This document shows, in pieces, positions 40,865 to 49,135 of a stretch of DNA of 64,000 nucleotides. The first letter of the stretch is position 1; each line of letters begins with the position of its first letter. The notes below the pieces were generated by a model that worked only from the letters and a program-made list of their open reading frames with translations, made no database searches and had not been told where the DNA came from. The stretch comes from CAVZXS01 sp963779325. GTDB taxonomy: Bacteria; Bacteroidota; Bacteroidia; Chitinophagales; Chitinophagaceae. A program made the position numbers and the translations under genes. The stretch is from assembly GCA_963779325.1 (NCBI GenBank), contig CAVZXS010000007.1, positions 124,001-188,000 on the forward strand, given 5' to 3'.

Positions 40865-40930
40865 ATGACAAAAATCATCTGCCGACAGGACTGCGGTCAT
40901 CCCGGTTTTATTAAGTGATAAATATTTTTG
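40865..40930 (+). promoter_or_regulatory. FNR-like promoter of the membrane cytochrome c
   Basis: Distal box ATGAC-aaaa-ATCAT (40865-40878, perfect), proximal box AGGAC-tgcg-GTCAT (40887-40900, 9/10), and a perfect -7 element TATTTTTG (40923-40930). Centres at 51.5 and 29.5 bp. The rest of the 40661-40982 gap holds no gene. Confidence 0.78.
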
Positions 40931-40982
40931 AAAAATAAGCGGCTTATAATCACTTACAATCAACTGCACTAAATCTTTTAAA

Positions 40983-41531
40983 ATGAAATTATACACTATA
41001 CTGCCAATCGTATTTACAATTTCTTTTTTTCATAATGTAATGGCGGCGCCTCCGGACGAGGGTAAAAAAATTTTTATGACTCGCTGCGCCGCTTGTCACA
41101 ACATTAACAAACAATTGGTCGGACCTGCTTTGGCCGGCGTAGATACCCGCCGCGATATTAATTGGATTATCAGCTTCGTTAAGTCTTCACAAACTATGAT
41201 AAACAAAGGTGACAAAGATGCTGTTGCGCTTTTCACAAAATTTAACAAGGCTCCAATGCCCAACCATACGGACTTAACGGATAATAATATTAAAGACATA
41301 ATTACTTATATAAAAGCCGAAACAGAAAAAGCGACGGTTACTAAAAAAGTCCCTGAGCAAGCTAAAGCTTCATGGTCGCTGCAAGCAATTATTTCCCCTT
41401 ACCGAAATGATATATTTCTTGTACTTATATCCCTGCTTACGCTTGTTTTTGCTGTTATTACAACTTTACTTTTAAAATTTTCTTACTCTATACTGAGAAG
41501 AAAGGATTTTAATAAAATGAATATTGATTGA
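40983..41531 (+). CDS. Membrane-anchored cytochrome c
   Basis: 182 residues: signal peptide (LPIVFTISFFHNVMA), class I haem domain with FMTRCAACHNINKQLVGPAL and the distal Met in KAPMPNHTDLTDNNIKDIIT, a linker, then one C-terminal helix (DIFLVLISLLTLVFAVITTLLL) and a short basic tail. This plan resembles the anchored cytochromes that take electrons from a quinol-oxidising complex. It is a single-gene unit under its own FNR-like promoter between the HMA-TonB receptor and the stress operon. Confidence 0.88.
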   Translation: MKLYTILPIVFTISFFHNVMAAPPDEGKKIFMTRCAACHNINKQLVGPALAGVDTRRDINWIISFVKSSQTMINKGDKDAVALFTKFNKAPMPNHTDLTDNNIKDIITYIKAETEKATVTKKVPEQAKASWSLQAIISPYRNDIFLVLISLLTLVFAVITTLLLKFSYSILRRKDFNKMNID

Positions 41532-41655
41532 GAAGCAAAATGTCGATGTTTTAACCTCAGATAGCAGCACATTGTGCAGCATCTTACCTGCTTTTTACAT
41601 GTAACAACAGGAAAATATTATTCATTTCCTGTAATACGAAATCAATTTTCCCGTA

Positions 41656-41721
41656 ATGAGAATAATCACTTTCATCGGTGATGGCTATCAGTGTTTTGGG
41701 TGGTGGATAACGGTAGTTTCG
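41656..41721 (+). promoter_or_regulatory. FNR-like promoter of the BaeRF/USP/ppsA operon
   Basis: Distal box ATGAG-aata-ATCAC (41656-41669, 8/10), proximal box GTGAT-ggct-ATCAG (41678-41691, 8/10), and -7 element TAGTTTCG (41714-41721, one mismatch). Both centres fall at the shared 51.5 and 29.5 bp positions. Confidence 0.62.
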
Positions 41722-41740
41722 TTACCTAAAACACCTTACT

Positions 41741-42838
41741 ATGAATCAGACTGTGACACCCGAAATACGCGAAGTAATGGGAGCGGTACATTACCGTCCC
41801 GCTGTATCTGTTATTATGCCCTTTGAGCCGAAAATGAGTTTGAAAACGGAACTGAAACATTACCTGGAGTTCGCGGCGGATAAAGTGGAAAGAGAGTTGG
41901 TAGAAAATTATCCCGACGATATCTCCTCGCTGGTAATGCAGAAGTTGAGGGCTATCATCAAAAGCCTCAATTTTAATACACATAAAAAAAGCATCGCCAT
42001 TTATGTGTCGCCGGTGTTTGAAAAAGTATTGTACCTCGATATTCCCGTAGAAGAAAAAATCATTATTGATGAATCATTTGAAATACGTGACCTGGTATAC
42101 AGCAAAAAACAATTACACAAATACCTGGTATTACTGTTGAGCGGCAAAGAAAGCCGGATGTACCTCGGTAATTCCACCACGTTTGTAAGAATTGTTTCCA
42201 ATACACCCGAATCAGTGTATGCTTATGTAAATGAAGTGCCTGAACGTGTAGCCAATTTTTCCGACAAGTCGGACAGGAAAGAAATTATAATGGATAAATT
42301 TTTACGGTATGTTGATAATTCGCTGGATATAATACTTAATGCTTACCATCTACCGCTTTTTGTATTGGGCGCCGAAAGGATAGCGGGGCATTTTAAAAAA
42401 CTTACCAAGCATGCCGGGGCGGTTATAGAATATATACAGGGCAATTATGAAGAGGCATCGACGCAGGAATTGAAGCAGGTGCTGCAGCCGCATATCGCCG
42501 ACTGGCAAAAAGTAAAACAAAAAGATTTGTTGAATCAATTGGACGAAGCGGCGGATAAAAAGAAACTGGCTACGGGTATGAAAGATGTGTGGAGAGAGGC
42601 GATGAATCATAAAGGGCGGTTGTTAATTGTGGAAAAAGATTATATGTATGCCGCCGAACGCGGCAGCAGCGACGAGATAATTTATAAAGCGATTGAACCC
42701 TACAATAAATTTTCGTATATAAAAGACGCGGTGGATGACGTAATGGAAAAAGTGTTGGAGAACGGCGGCGATGTGGAATTTGTAGATAAAGATGTATTGA
42801 AGAGCTATCATCATATTGCTTTGGTACAATATTATTAG
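41741..42838 (+). CDS. eRF1-like (BaeRF-type) protein
   Basis: 365 residues with the three-domain plan of bacterial archaeo-eukaryotic release factor homologues. The N-terminal domain has RPAVSVIMPFEP, the middle domain KSIAIYVSPVFEKVLYLDIP to KKQLHKYLVLLLSGKESRMY, and the C-terminal domain LLIVEKDYMYAAE and DVEFVDKDVLKSYHHIALVQ. No GGQ loop is visible. Such proteins are thought to act in ribosome rescue or hibernation rather than normal termination. It leads a five-gene operon of stress and carbon genes, itself under an FNR-like promoter. Subfamily assignment is uncertain. Confidence 0.7.
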   Translation: MNQTVTPEIREVMGAVHYRPAVSVIMPFEPKMSLKTELKHYLEFAADKVERELVENYPDDISSLVMQKLRAIIKSLNFNTHKKSIAIYVSPVFEKVLYLDIPVEEKIIIDESFEIRDLVYSKKQLHKYLVLLLSGKESRMYLGNSTTFVRIVSNTPESVYAYVNEVPERVANFSDKSDRKEIIMDKFLRYVDNSLDIILNAYHLPLFVLGAERIAGHFKKLTKHAGAVIEYIQGNYEEASTQELKQVLQPHIADWQKVKQKDLLNQLDEAADKKKLATGMKDVWREAMNHKGRLLIVEKDYMYAAERGSSDEIIYKAIEPYNKFSYIKDAVDDVMEKVLENGGDVEFVDKDVLKSYHHIALVQYY

Positions 42839-42858
42839 TACATGCTTAAATTGATTTT

Positions 42859-43683
42859 ATGAAAACAATAGTAGCCCCCACCGATTTTTCAGCTATTTCG
42901 CTGAACGCCGTTAATTATGCTGCTGACATGGCTTGTATAATCGGCACTGAGCTATCCTTAATTCATGTGTGTGCCGTGCCGATGGCTTTTAGTGAAGTGC
43001 CGATTTCGTATAACATAGCAGAGACGGTAAAGAATGCGGAAAACCGGATCAACTCACTCAAAGAAAAAATGATTTACAGAACCGGCGAGAGAATAAAAAT
43101 CCATACCGAAGTAAAGCAAGGCGATGTTGTATTGGAAATAGATGACTACTGCGCTTCGGTAAATCCTTATGCGGTAGTTATGGGTTCGGAAAGCGCCGAC
43201 GCTTTCGAACGTTTTTTATTCGGAGGTAAAACCATTTCCGCCATCAAGCAACTTTCATTGCCGGTAATAGTGGTTCCTCCCGAAGTAAAATTTGCGAGTA
43301 TAAAAAAAATCGGGCTGGCCTGCGATTTTAAAAAAATATTGGACACTATACCGGTAAAGGAAATAAAAAGCATGGTAGACGAATTTCATGCGGAGCTTCA
43401 TGTACTGCATGTGAGTGCCGAAAGCGGCGATTCATTCAATCCTGAAACGGAAGAAGAAGCGGGATGGTTTCATGAGGTTATGGAAGAATTGAGGCCAATA
43501 TATCATTTTATAAATGGTAATGATATTGAAAAAGGTCTCAATGAATTCGCGGAAAATAATAAAATGGATATGCTGATAGTGGTTCCGAAAAAACACAGCC
43601 TGCTCGGTAAGATTTTTCAACCAAGCCATACCAAGCAATTAGTACTGCATACCCATGTACCCGTTATGGCTATTCATGAATAA
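42859..43683 (+). CDS. Universal stress protein, tandem-domain type
   Basis: 274 residues: MKTIVAPTDFSAISLNAVNY opens domain 1, which ends KQLSLPVIVVPPEV. Domain 2 (KKIGLACDFKKILDTIPVKE) ends MLIVVPKKHSLLGKIFQPSH and LHTHVPVMAIHE. Domain 1 contains VVMGSESADAFERFLFGG. It is the second gene of the BaeRF operon, 20 bp after it and 14 bp before ppsA, and a distant paralogue of the USPs at 15.5-17.2 kb. Confidence 0.9.
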   Translation: MKTIVAPTDFSAISLNAVNYAADMACIIGTELSLIHVCAVPMAFSEVPISYNIAETVKNAENRINSLKEKMIYRTGERIKIHTEVKQGDVVLEIDDYCASVNPYAVVMGSESADAFERFLFGGKTISAIKQLSLPVIVVPPEVKFASIKKIGLACDFKKILDTIPVKEIKSMVDEFHAELHVLHVSAESGDSFNPETEEEAGWFHEVMEELRPIYHFINGNDIEKGLNEFAENNKMDMLIVVPKKHSLLGKIFQPSHTKQLVLHTHVPVMAIHE

Positions 43684-43697
43684 ACAATACAAAAAAT

Positions 43698-46085
43698 ATG
43701 ATTACTAATTATATACAAAGATTTAAAGAGATCAGCATAGCTGATATAGCGGCAGTGGGAGGTAAAAACGCGTCTTTGGGCGAAATGTTTTCGAAACTTT
43801 CACCCAAGGGTATTCCGGTACCCGACGGTTTTGCTACCACTGCTTTTGCTTTTGAAGAATTTCTTACAAAAAATTCATTGCATGTACCGCTGTACGATTT
43901 GATGCAGCAATTGGATAAAAAAAATTACAGTAACCTGAAAGAGATTGGTGCGAAAGCAAGAAAATTATTACTGGATGGTGAACTGCCTGTAAATTTTGAG
44001 TTGGCCATTGTACATGCTTACAAAGAATTATGCGGCGACAGGTATGTTGAAGTAGCGGTACGCAGCAGTGCAACTGCCGAAGATTTACCGCAGGCAAGTT
44101 TTGCCGGGCAACATGAATCTTATCTTAATATAAAAGGAGAAGAAGCTTTGGTAAAGGCGGTAAAAAAATGTTTCGCCTCTTTGTATACCGACAGGGCAAT
44201 TAAATATCGTGAAGACAATGGCTTTGCACATGAGAAAGTAGCCTTATCTGTCGGTGTACAGAAAATGGTACGCAGCGATAAAGCATCTTCGGGTGTTGCG
44301 TTTACATTGGAACCCGAATCGGGTTTTCGTGATATTATTCATATAAGCGGTGTATGGGGTTTGGGCGAAAATATTGTACAGGGTACTGTAACACCTGATG
44401 AATTTTTTGTTTTCAAACCAACTTTACTTCAGGGTAAAAATGCCATCATTCAAAAAAAATTGGGAGAGAAAGCAAAGACAATGATTTATAATGATGATGA
44501 AAATAACCCGGTTATTAATATTGCTACCGCAAAAGAAAAACAAGAACAATTTGTATTGAGTGATGAGGAAGTAACCAAGATTGCGAATTGGGCCTTGATT
44601 ATAGAAAACCATTACCATAAACCGATGGATATTGAGTGGGCTAAGGACGGACTCACCAATGAACTGTTTATTATACAGGCAAGACCCGAGACGGTTCATT
44701 CACGAAAAAATCCGTTATTGATAAAAGAATATAAATTATTAACAAAGGGAGAAACGCTTACAAAAGGTGAAGCAATCGGTTCAAAGATAGCAACAGGTAT
44801 CGCAAGAATTTTGCAATCGCCGGAAGAGTCCGGTAAACTGCAGCCCGGCGAAATCGTAGTTACAGATTTAACAAGTCCCGATTGGGATCCGATATTAAAA
44901 AATGCGGGAGCTATTATTACCAATAAAGGCGGAAGAACAAGTCATGCATCTATAGTGGCAAGAGAATTAGGTGTACCCGCCATTGTCGGTTGCGGCGATG
45001 CTACGGGTAAAATTACCGACGGGGAAATGATAACGGTTTCCTGCTGCGAGGGGAAAACAGGTTTCGTGTATAAAGGAAAATTGGCGTACAAAGAAACAGA
45101 ACTGGATTTCACTAATATAAAAAAACCGGAAGCCACTGAAGTAATGCTGATCGCCGGTGATCCTGATAAAGCATTCAAACTTTCTTTTTATCCGAACGAT
45201 GGAGTAGGGCTGATGCGTATTGAATTTATTATTACGCATGCTATACAAATTCACCCGATGGCCTTAGTAAAATTTAATGAATTGAAAGATGCCGGTATAA
45301 AACAAAAAATTGAAGAGTTAACGCATCATTATCCTGATAAAGAGAAATATTTTGTTGATAAACTGTCGCAGGGTGTAGCTACCATCGCCGCGGCTTTTTA
45401 TCCCAAAGATGTGATAGTGCGCATGAGCGATTTTAAAACCAATGAATACGCCAACCTGGTTGGCGGAAAAGATTTTGAGCCGCAGGAAGAAAACCCGATG
45501 ATTGGTTTTCGCGGCGCCTCAAGATACTATAATGATTTATACAGGGAAGGTTTCAGGTTAGAATGTGAAGCCATACGAAGAGTGAGAAACGAAATGGGAC
45601 TGACGAATGTAAAAGTGATGATTCCTTTCTGCAGAACCGTTGAAGAAGGTAATAAAGTAATTGCGGTGATGAAAAGATACGGGTTGGAACAGGGCGTCAA
45701 TAATTTGGAAATATATGTAATGGCCGAGATACCGAGCAATGTATTGCTGGCCGGAAAATTTGCGCAAATATTTGACGGCTTCTCTATCGGCTCCAACGAT
45801 TTAACACAACTTACCTTAGGCATAGACAGGGATTCCGCCATCATCAGCGATTTATTCAGCGAACAAGACGAAGCGGCGAAAGAAATGATTGCCACGATGA
45901 TTGCTAAAGCAAAAGATGCCGGAGTAAAAATAGGTTTGTGCGGGCAGGCCCCCAGCGATTTTCCCGAGTTCGCACAATTTTTAGTGGAGCAGGGTATCGA
46001 CAGTATTTCTTTTAATCCCGATGCTTTGCTGAAAGGAATTGAAAATATAAATCATGCGGAAGCAGGATTTATTATGCAAGCATAA
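43698..46085 (+). CDS. ppsA: Phosphoenolpyruvate synthase
   Basis: 795 residues converting pyruvate + ATP to PEP + AMP + Pi. The N-terminal ATP-grasp domain starts GGKNASLGEMFSKLSPKGIP and has VRSSATAEDLPQASFAGQHE. The central phosphohistidine domain has the catalytic His in GGRTSHASIVARELGVPAIV. The C-terminal TIM barrel has GFRGASRYYNDLYREGFRLE, VMIPFCRTVEEG, FSIGSNDLTQLTLGIDRDSA and the catalytic Cys in KIGLCGQAPSDFPEF. Full length for the family. Its operon and FNR-like promoter point to gluconeogenic or low-oxygen use. Confidence 0.96.
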   Translation: MITNYIQRFKEISIADIAAVGGKNASLGEMFSKLSPKGIPVPDGFATTAFAFEEFLTKNSLHVPLYDLMQQLDKKNYSNLKEIGAKARKLLLDGELPVNFELAIVHAYKELCGDRYVEVAVRSSATAEDLPQASFAGQHESYLNIKGEEALVKAVKKCFASLYTDRAIKYREDNGFAHEKVALSVGVQKMVRSDKASSGVAFTLEPESGFRDIIHISGVWGLGENIVQGTVTPDEFFVFKPTLLQGKNAIIQKKLGEKAKTMIYNDDENNPVINIATAKEKQEQFVLSDEEVTKIANWALIIENHYHKPMDIEWAKDGLTNELFIIQARPETVHSRKNPLLIKEYKLLTKGETLTKGEAIGSKIATGIARILQSPEESGKLQPGEIVVTDLTSPDWDPILKNAGAIITNKGGRTSHASIVARELGVPAIVGCGDATGKITDGEMITVSCCEGKTGFVYKGKLAYKETELDFTNIKKPEATEVMLIAGDPDKAFKLSFYPNDGVGLMRIEFIITHAIQIHPMALVKFNELKDAGIKQKIEELTHHYPDKEKYFVDKLSQGVATIAAAFYPKDVIVRMSDFKTNEYANLVGGKDFEPQEENPMIGFRGASRYYNDLYREGFRLECEAIRRVRNEMGLTNVKVMIPFCRTVEEGNKVIAVMKRYGLEQGVNNLEIYVMAEIPSNVLLAGKFAQIFDGFSIGSNDLTQLTLGIDRDSAIISDLFSEQDEAAKEMIATMIAKAKDAGVKIGLCGQAPSDFPEFAQFLVEQGIDSISFNPDALLKGIENINHAEAGFIMQA

Positions 46086-46096
46086 ATTTAACCGGT

Positions 46097-47137
46097 ATGA
46101 AAACCCTTTTTTACAGTACAAAAGATTTTGAGCGGCCTTACTTGGAAGCCGCCAATGCAGGAAAGGAAGACGTAGTATTTATTAAGGAAGCTCTCTCGCT
46201 GCAAACTGCGGATAAAGCAAAAGGATTTGATATCATAAGCATATTTACGGCCGATGATGCCTCTGCGGTTGTTTTAGAAGAGTTGTATAAAAACGGGGTA
46301 AGGTTTATCGCCGCCCGTGCTTCGGGCTACGATAATATTGATTTGCAAAAAGCCGGTGAGTTGTGTATGGCTATAGCCAATGTACCCGACTATTCTCCTT
46401 ATGCCATTGCGGAACATGCGGTGGCATTGCTATTAGCGCTGAACAGGAAACTTATTACCGGCGATAAAATGGTACAACAACAAAATTTTACCGCCGATCA
46501 TTTAGTCGGTTTCGATCTTCACGGCAAAACGATAGGCATCATTGGTGCAGGACGGGTCGGCAGTGTGTTTGCAAAAATCATGCACGGGTTTGGGTGTCGT
46601 TTGCAGGGTTATGATATAAGGGAGGATAAAGAGCTAAAAGAAAAATACGGATTGGAGTATGTTGATTTACCGACACTTTGCCGCGAAGCAAATGTTATCA
46701 GCATTCATACGGGTCTTACGCCGCGAACAAAATATATAATGAATAAAAAACTCATTGGCCTGATGCAGCGCGGCGTAATGCTTATTAATACCGGCCGCGG
46801 AGGCTGTGTAAATACCGCCGATGTTATAGAAGGTTTGGAAAACGGGCATATCGGTTATTACGGCGCGGATGTATATGAAAATGAAAGAGGTGTTTTCTTT
46901 TACGATTTCTCAGGTAAGGAATTAAAAGACGACATGCTGAAAAAATTATTGGCTATGCCCGATGTATTGATTACGCCGCACCGGGCTTTTGTTACAGCCG
47001 AAGCTTTAACCAATATAGCCGCCGCTGTTTTTTATACAATTGATTGTTGGAAAAAAGGCAGCCGGTCGCAAAACGAATTGACAACAGGGCATGAGCCGAC
47101 AGCATTGCCCGCTTATATTGATGATGAAGAACTGTAA
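46097..47137 (+). CDS. D-2-hydroxyacid dehydrogenase (D-lactate dehydrogenase type)
   Basis: 346 residues. Substrate-domain features are FIAARASGYDNIDLQKAGEL and VPDYSPYAIAEHAVALLLAL. The NAD-binding Rossmann motif is TIGIIGAGRVGSVFAKIMHG; the catalytic triad is the Arg in INTGRGGCVNTADVI, the Glu in YENERG and the His in LITPHRAFVTAEA. This pattern (YSPYAIAEHA, DVYENE-RG) is that of fermentative D-lactate dehydrogenases, which reduce pyruvate with NADH. It starts 11 bp after ppsA; pyruvate as substrate fits the neighbour. Confidence 0.9.
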   Translation: MKTLFYSTKDFERPYLEAANAGKEDVVFIKEALSLQTADKAKGFDIISIFTADDASAVVLEELYKNGVRFIAARASGYDNIDLQKAGELCMAIANVPDYSPYAIAEHAVALLLALNRKLITGDKMVQQQNFTADHLVGFDLHGKTIGIIGAGRVGSVFAKIMHGFGCRLQGYDIREDKELKEKYGLEYVDLPTLCREANVISIHTGLTPRTKYIMNKKLIGLMQRGVMLINTGRGGCVNTADVIEGLENGHIGYYGADVYENERGVFFYDFSGKELKDDMLKKLLAMPDVLITPHRAFVTAEALTNIAAAVFYTIDCWKKGSRSQNELTTGHEPTALPAYIDDEEL

Positions 47138-47149
47138 AATAAAAAAAAT

Positions 47150-47605
47150 ATGATTGGTAAATTGACTGACGACCAAATTGAAGAAGTATTAAAGGAGAAC
47201 GTATTGGGCCGCATCGGCTGCAATGACGGAAAAAAAACATACGTAGTACCGGTGAATTATGTTTACGACGGAAAGTTTATCATCGCCCATTCGGTTTATG
47301 GTATGAAAATAGAAATGATGCGCAAAAATAAGCAGGTATGTTTTGAAGTAGATGAGATGAAAAGTTTTACGAATTGGAAAAGCGTAATTGTATGGGGCGA
47401 GTACCAGGAGTTGGCGGAGGAACGCGACAGGTATAGCGCCATGAAACTGTTTGTAGACAGGATGATACACATGAAAATAAGTGAAACCGCGACGCCGCCC
47501 GAAGTTTCTGCCGAGCGGGTGCATCCCCGCTCGCCGGGAAATATTAAACCCATTGTATACCGGATAGTGATTGAAGAAAAAACGGGGAGGTATGAAAACG
47601 GATAG
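47150..47605 (+). CDS. Pyridoxamine 5'-phosphate oxidase-family flavin-binding protein
   Basis: 151 residues: MIGKLTDDQIEEVLKENVLG, RIGCNDGKKTYVVPVNYVYD, HSVYGMKIEMMRKNKQVCFE and WKSVIVWGEYQELAEERDR match the FMN-binding split-barrel group often annotated as nitroimidazole-resistance or flavin-nucleotide-binding proteins. It is the last gene of the operon, followed by a strong terminator. Physiological substrate unknown. Confidence 0.85.
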   Translation: MIGKLTDDQIEEVLKENVLGRIGCNDGKKTYVVPVNYVYDGKFIIAHSVYGMKIEMMRKNKQVCFEVDEMKSFTNWKSVIVWGEYQELAEERDRYSAMKLFVDRMIHMKISETATPPEVSAERVHPRSPGNIKPIVYRIVIEEKTGRYENG

Positions 47606-47634
47606 GGAAGTAATATAATTGCGGTTTGTATTTG

Positions 47635-47660
47635 CGAAAGTTTTAAAACTTTCGTTTTTT
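47635..47660 (+). terminator. Intrinsic terminator of the BaeRF/ppsA operon
   Basis: CGAAAGTTTTAAAACTTTCG, a perfect 10-bp palindrome (47635-47654), followed by six T residues. Confidence 0.92.
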
Positions 47661-47693
47661 ATTTTTAGTTATCTTTATCAAAAGGCTAGGCAG

Positions 47694-47800
47694 CGTTTCC
47701 GGCAGGCGGAATACTAATATTCCACCATCGGAAATGCCTGGTCGCTATCAGCAACTGTATAGTCCTGAAATAGGTTGACTCCAAAAAAGTGGATAAGTCA
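47694..47800. repeat. Nested palindromes upstream of the Crp/Fnr gene
   Basis: A nested hairpin: GCGTTTCCG pairs with CGGAAATGC (one mismatch) and encloses GGAATA-ctaa-TATTCC (~47694-47735). A second dyad GTTGACT...AGTCAAC (~47772-47799) flanks ccaaaaaagtggata, which resembles an IS terminal sequence. No transposase is present. Confidence 0.45.
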
Positions 47801-47832
47801 ACTTGTATAGACGACAGTAACAACATAAAACA

Positions 47833-48414
47833 ATGCAAGATTTATTATTTGACTTTATATCAAAATACATTTCGCTGACAGAAGATGAAAAGAAAGCAAT
47901 CGTTTCTTTGGCCATATTTCGCTCAGTAAAAAAAGGAACTGCTTTACTCAAAGAAGGACAAAAGTCTAATGATGGTTACTTTGTTCTTAAAGGCTGTATT
48001 CGGACATATTACATACTAGGCGGTGAAGAAAAAACAACCGCTTTCTATACAGAAATGGAAGGCTTGACACCTCATTGCGTTATAAAAAAAGCCCCTTCTG
48101 AATATTACATATCTTGTGTGGAAGACACAATTCTGATAGTTACAAACCCTGATATGGAAGCTGACAGTTTTAATAAATTCCCAAAATTTGAATCGCTTTG
48201 CAGAGTTTTATCAGAAGAACTTTTAGCAAAGCAGCAAATCAATTTTGCCGAGTTCAAGACTTCTTCCCCTGAACAACGATACTTAAATTTATTACAGAAA
48301 AGACCGGACCTTATCCAACGTGTGCCACAACACCAATTAGCGAGCTATTTAGGTATCAAACCTCAATCATTAAGCAGACTACGAGCAAGAATTTTTGAAA
48401 AAAGCAAGAGTTAA
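47833..48414 (+). CDS. Crp/Fnr-family transcription regulator
   Basis: 193 residues: a cyclic-nucleotide-binding-like beta-roll (KGTALLKEGQKSNDGYFVLK, GCIRTYYILGGEEKTTAFYT) and a C-terminal winged helix (VPQHQLASYLGIKPQSLSRL). No N-terminal cysteines for an FeS cluster. The recognition helix has QSLSR where TGA-reading Crp/Fnr proteins have E-x-x-S/G-R, so it may not bind the FNR-like boxes of this window. It precedes an exported protein and an oxidoreductase. Confidence 0.85.
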   Translation: MQDLLFDFISKYISLTEDEKKAIVSLAIFRSVKKGTALLKEGQKSNDGYFVLKGCIRTYYILGGEEKTTAFYTEMEGLTPHCVIKKAPSEYYISCVEDTILIVTNPDMEADSFNKFPKFESLCRVLSEELLAKQQINFAEFKTSSPEQRYLNLLQKRPDLIQRVPQHQLASYLGIKPQSLSRLRARIFEKSKS

Positions 48415-48499
48415 GTTTCTTTTCTTAACTTAAGTGAACGAGATTAGGCAATTCCTCAATCTACCTTTGCATTATCATTTAAGAATTAATAGTATTGAT

Positions 48500-49135
48500 A
48501 TGCAAAAGAGAATGTTATGGTTCGCCTTGACCTTAATGATGGCAAACACTCTACAAGTTAAAGCTCAAGATGCCCCAAAAGACAGTACTTATAAAAAGTG
48601 GTTTGTTGGGAGTTCATTATTGATGTTAGGAAATTTTTCCAAAGTAAACAACCCTGAGTATGTACAATTAAATGTTGGATACAGGATAACACCTAAAGAT
48701 GTTGTTTCCTTTGAATTTAAAAGATCCATTTATTCCTGGCCAATAGGTATCCCTTTTGGACCATCATTTGATGAACCGGGGCTAAACTATCCTGGCCATG
48801 CACGCATACTTGCACCTACATTAGGATACCAGCGTTTTTGGTGGAAAGGAGTTTATACATCCGTTCATGCATTGAATGCTTTTGAAAAATATATGGATGA
48901 GAATAAAAAAAAGATTGGAAATGGATACACGTTATATCTGAACTTCCATTTGGGTTACCAGGTTAAACTATTTAAAAACCGTTTCTTTTTTGAACCTGCT
49001 CTTGGATGTAGTTATTGGCCTGTAAGAACTAATGTTCCGGAATCTTTTAAATTAGCAGAAAAAAAATGGCCTAACTACTTTATTCAACCTGGCCTTCATT
49101 TTGGGTATAATTTTAATGTTAAAAGAAAAAAATGA
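48500..49135 (+). CDS. Exported beta-strand-rich protein of unknown function
   Basis: 211 residues; the start at MQKRMLWFALTLMMANTLQV gives a proper signal peptide, unlike the upstream in-frame ATG at 48434. The mature part looks like an eight-stranded outer-membrane barrel (QLNVGYRITPKDVVSFEFKR, YTLYLNFHLGYQVKLFKNRF, FIQPGLHFGYNFNVKRKK). No named family was recognised. It overlaps the next gene (ATGA at 49132), so the two are coupled. Confidence 0.65.
   Translation: MQKRMLWFALTLMMANTLQVKAQDAPKDSTYKKWFVGSSLLMLGNFSKVNNPEYVQLNVGYRITPKDVVSFEFKRSIYSWPIGIPFGPSFDEPGLNYPGHARILAPTLGYQRFWWKGVYTSVHALNAFEKYMDENKKKIGNGYTLYLNFHLGYQVKLFKNRFFFEPALGCSYWPVRTNVPESFKLAEKKWPNYFIQPGLHFGYNFNVKRKK

Noticed and set aside
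40775..40996. Minus-strand 73-codon ORF between the HMA-TonB receptor and cytochrome c
   Set aside because: It crosses the FNR-like promoter region and the cytochrome start; no motif.
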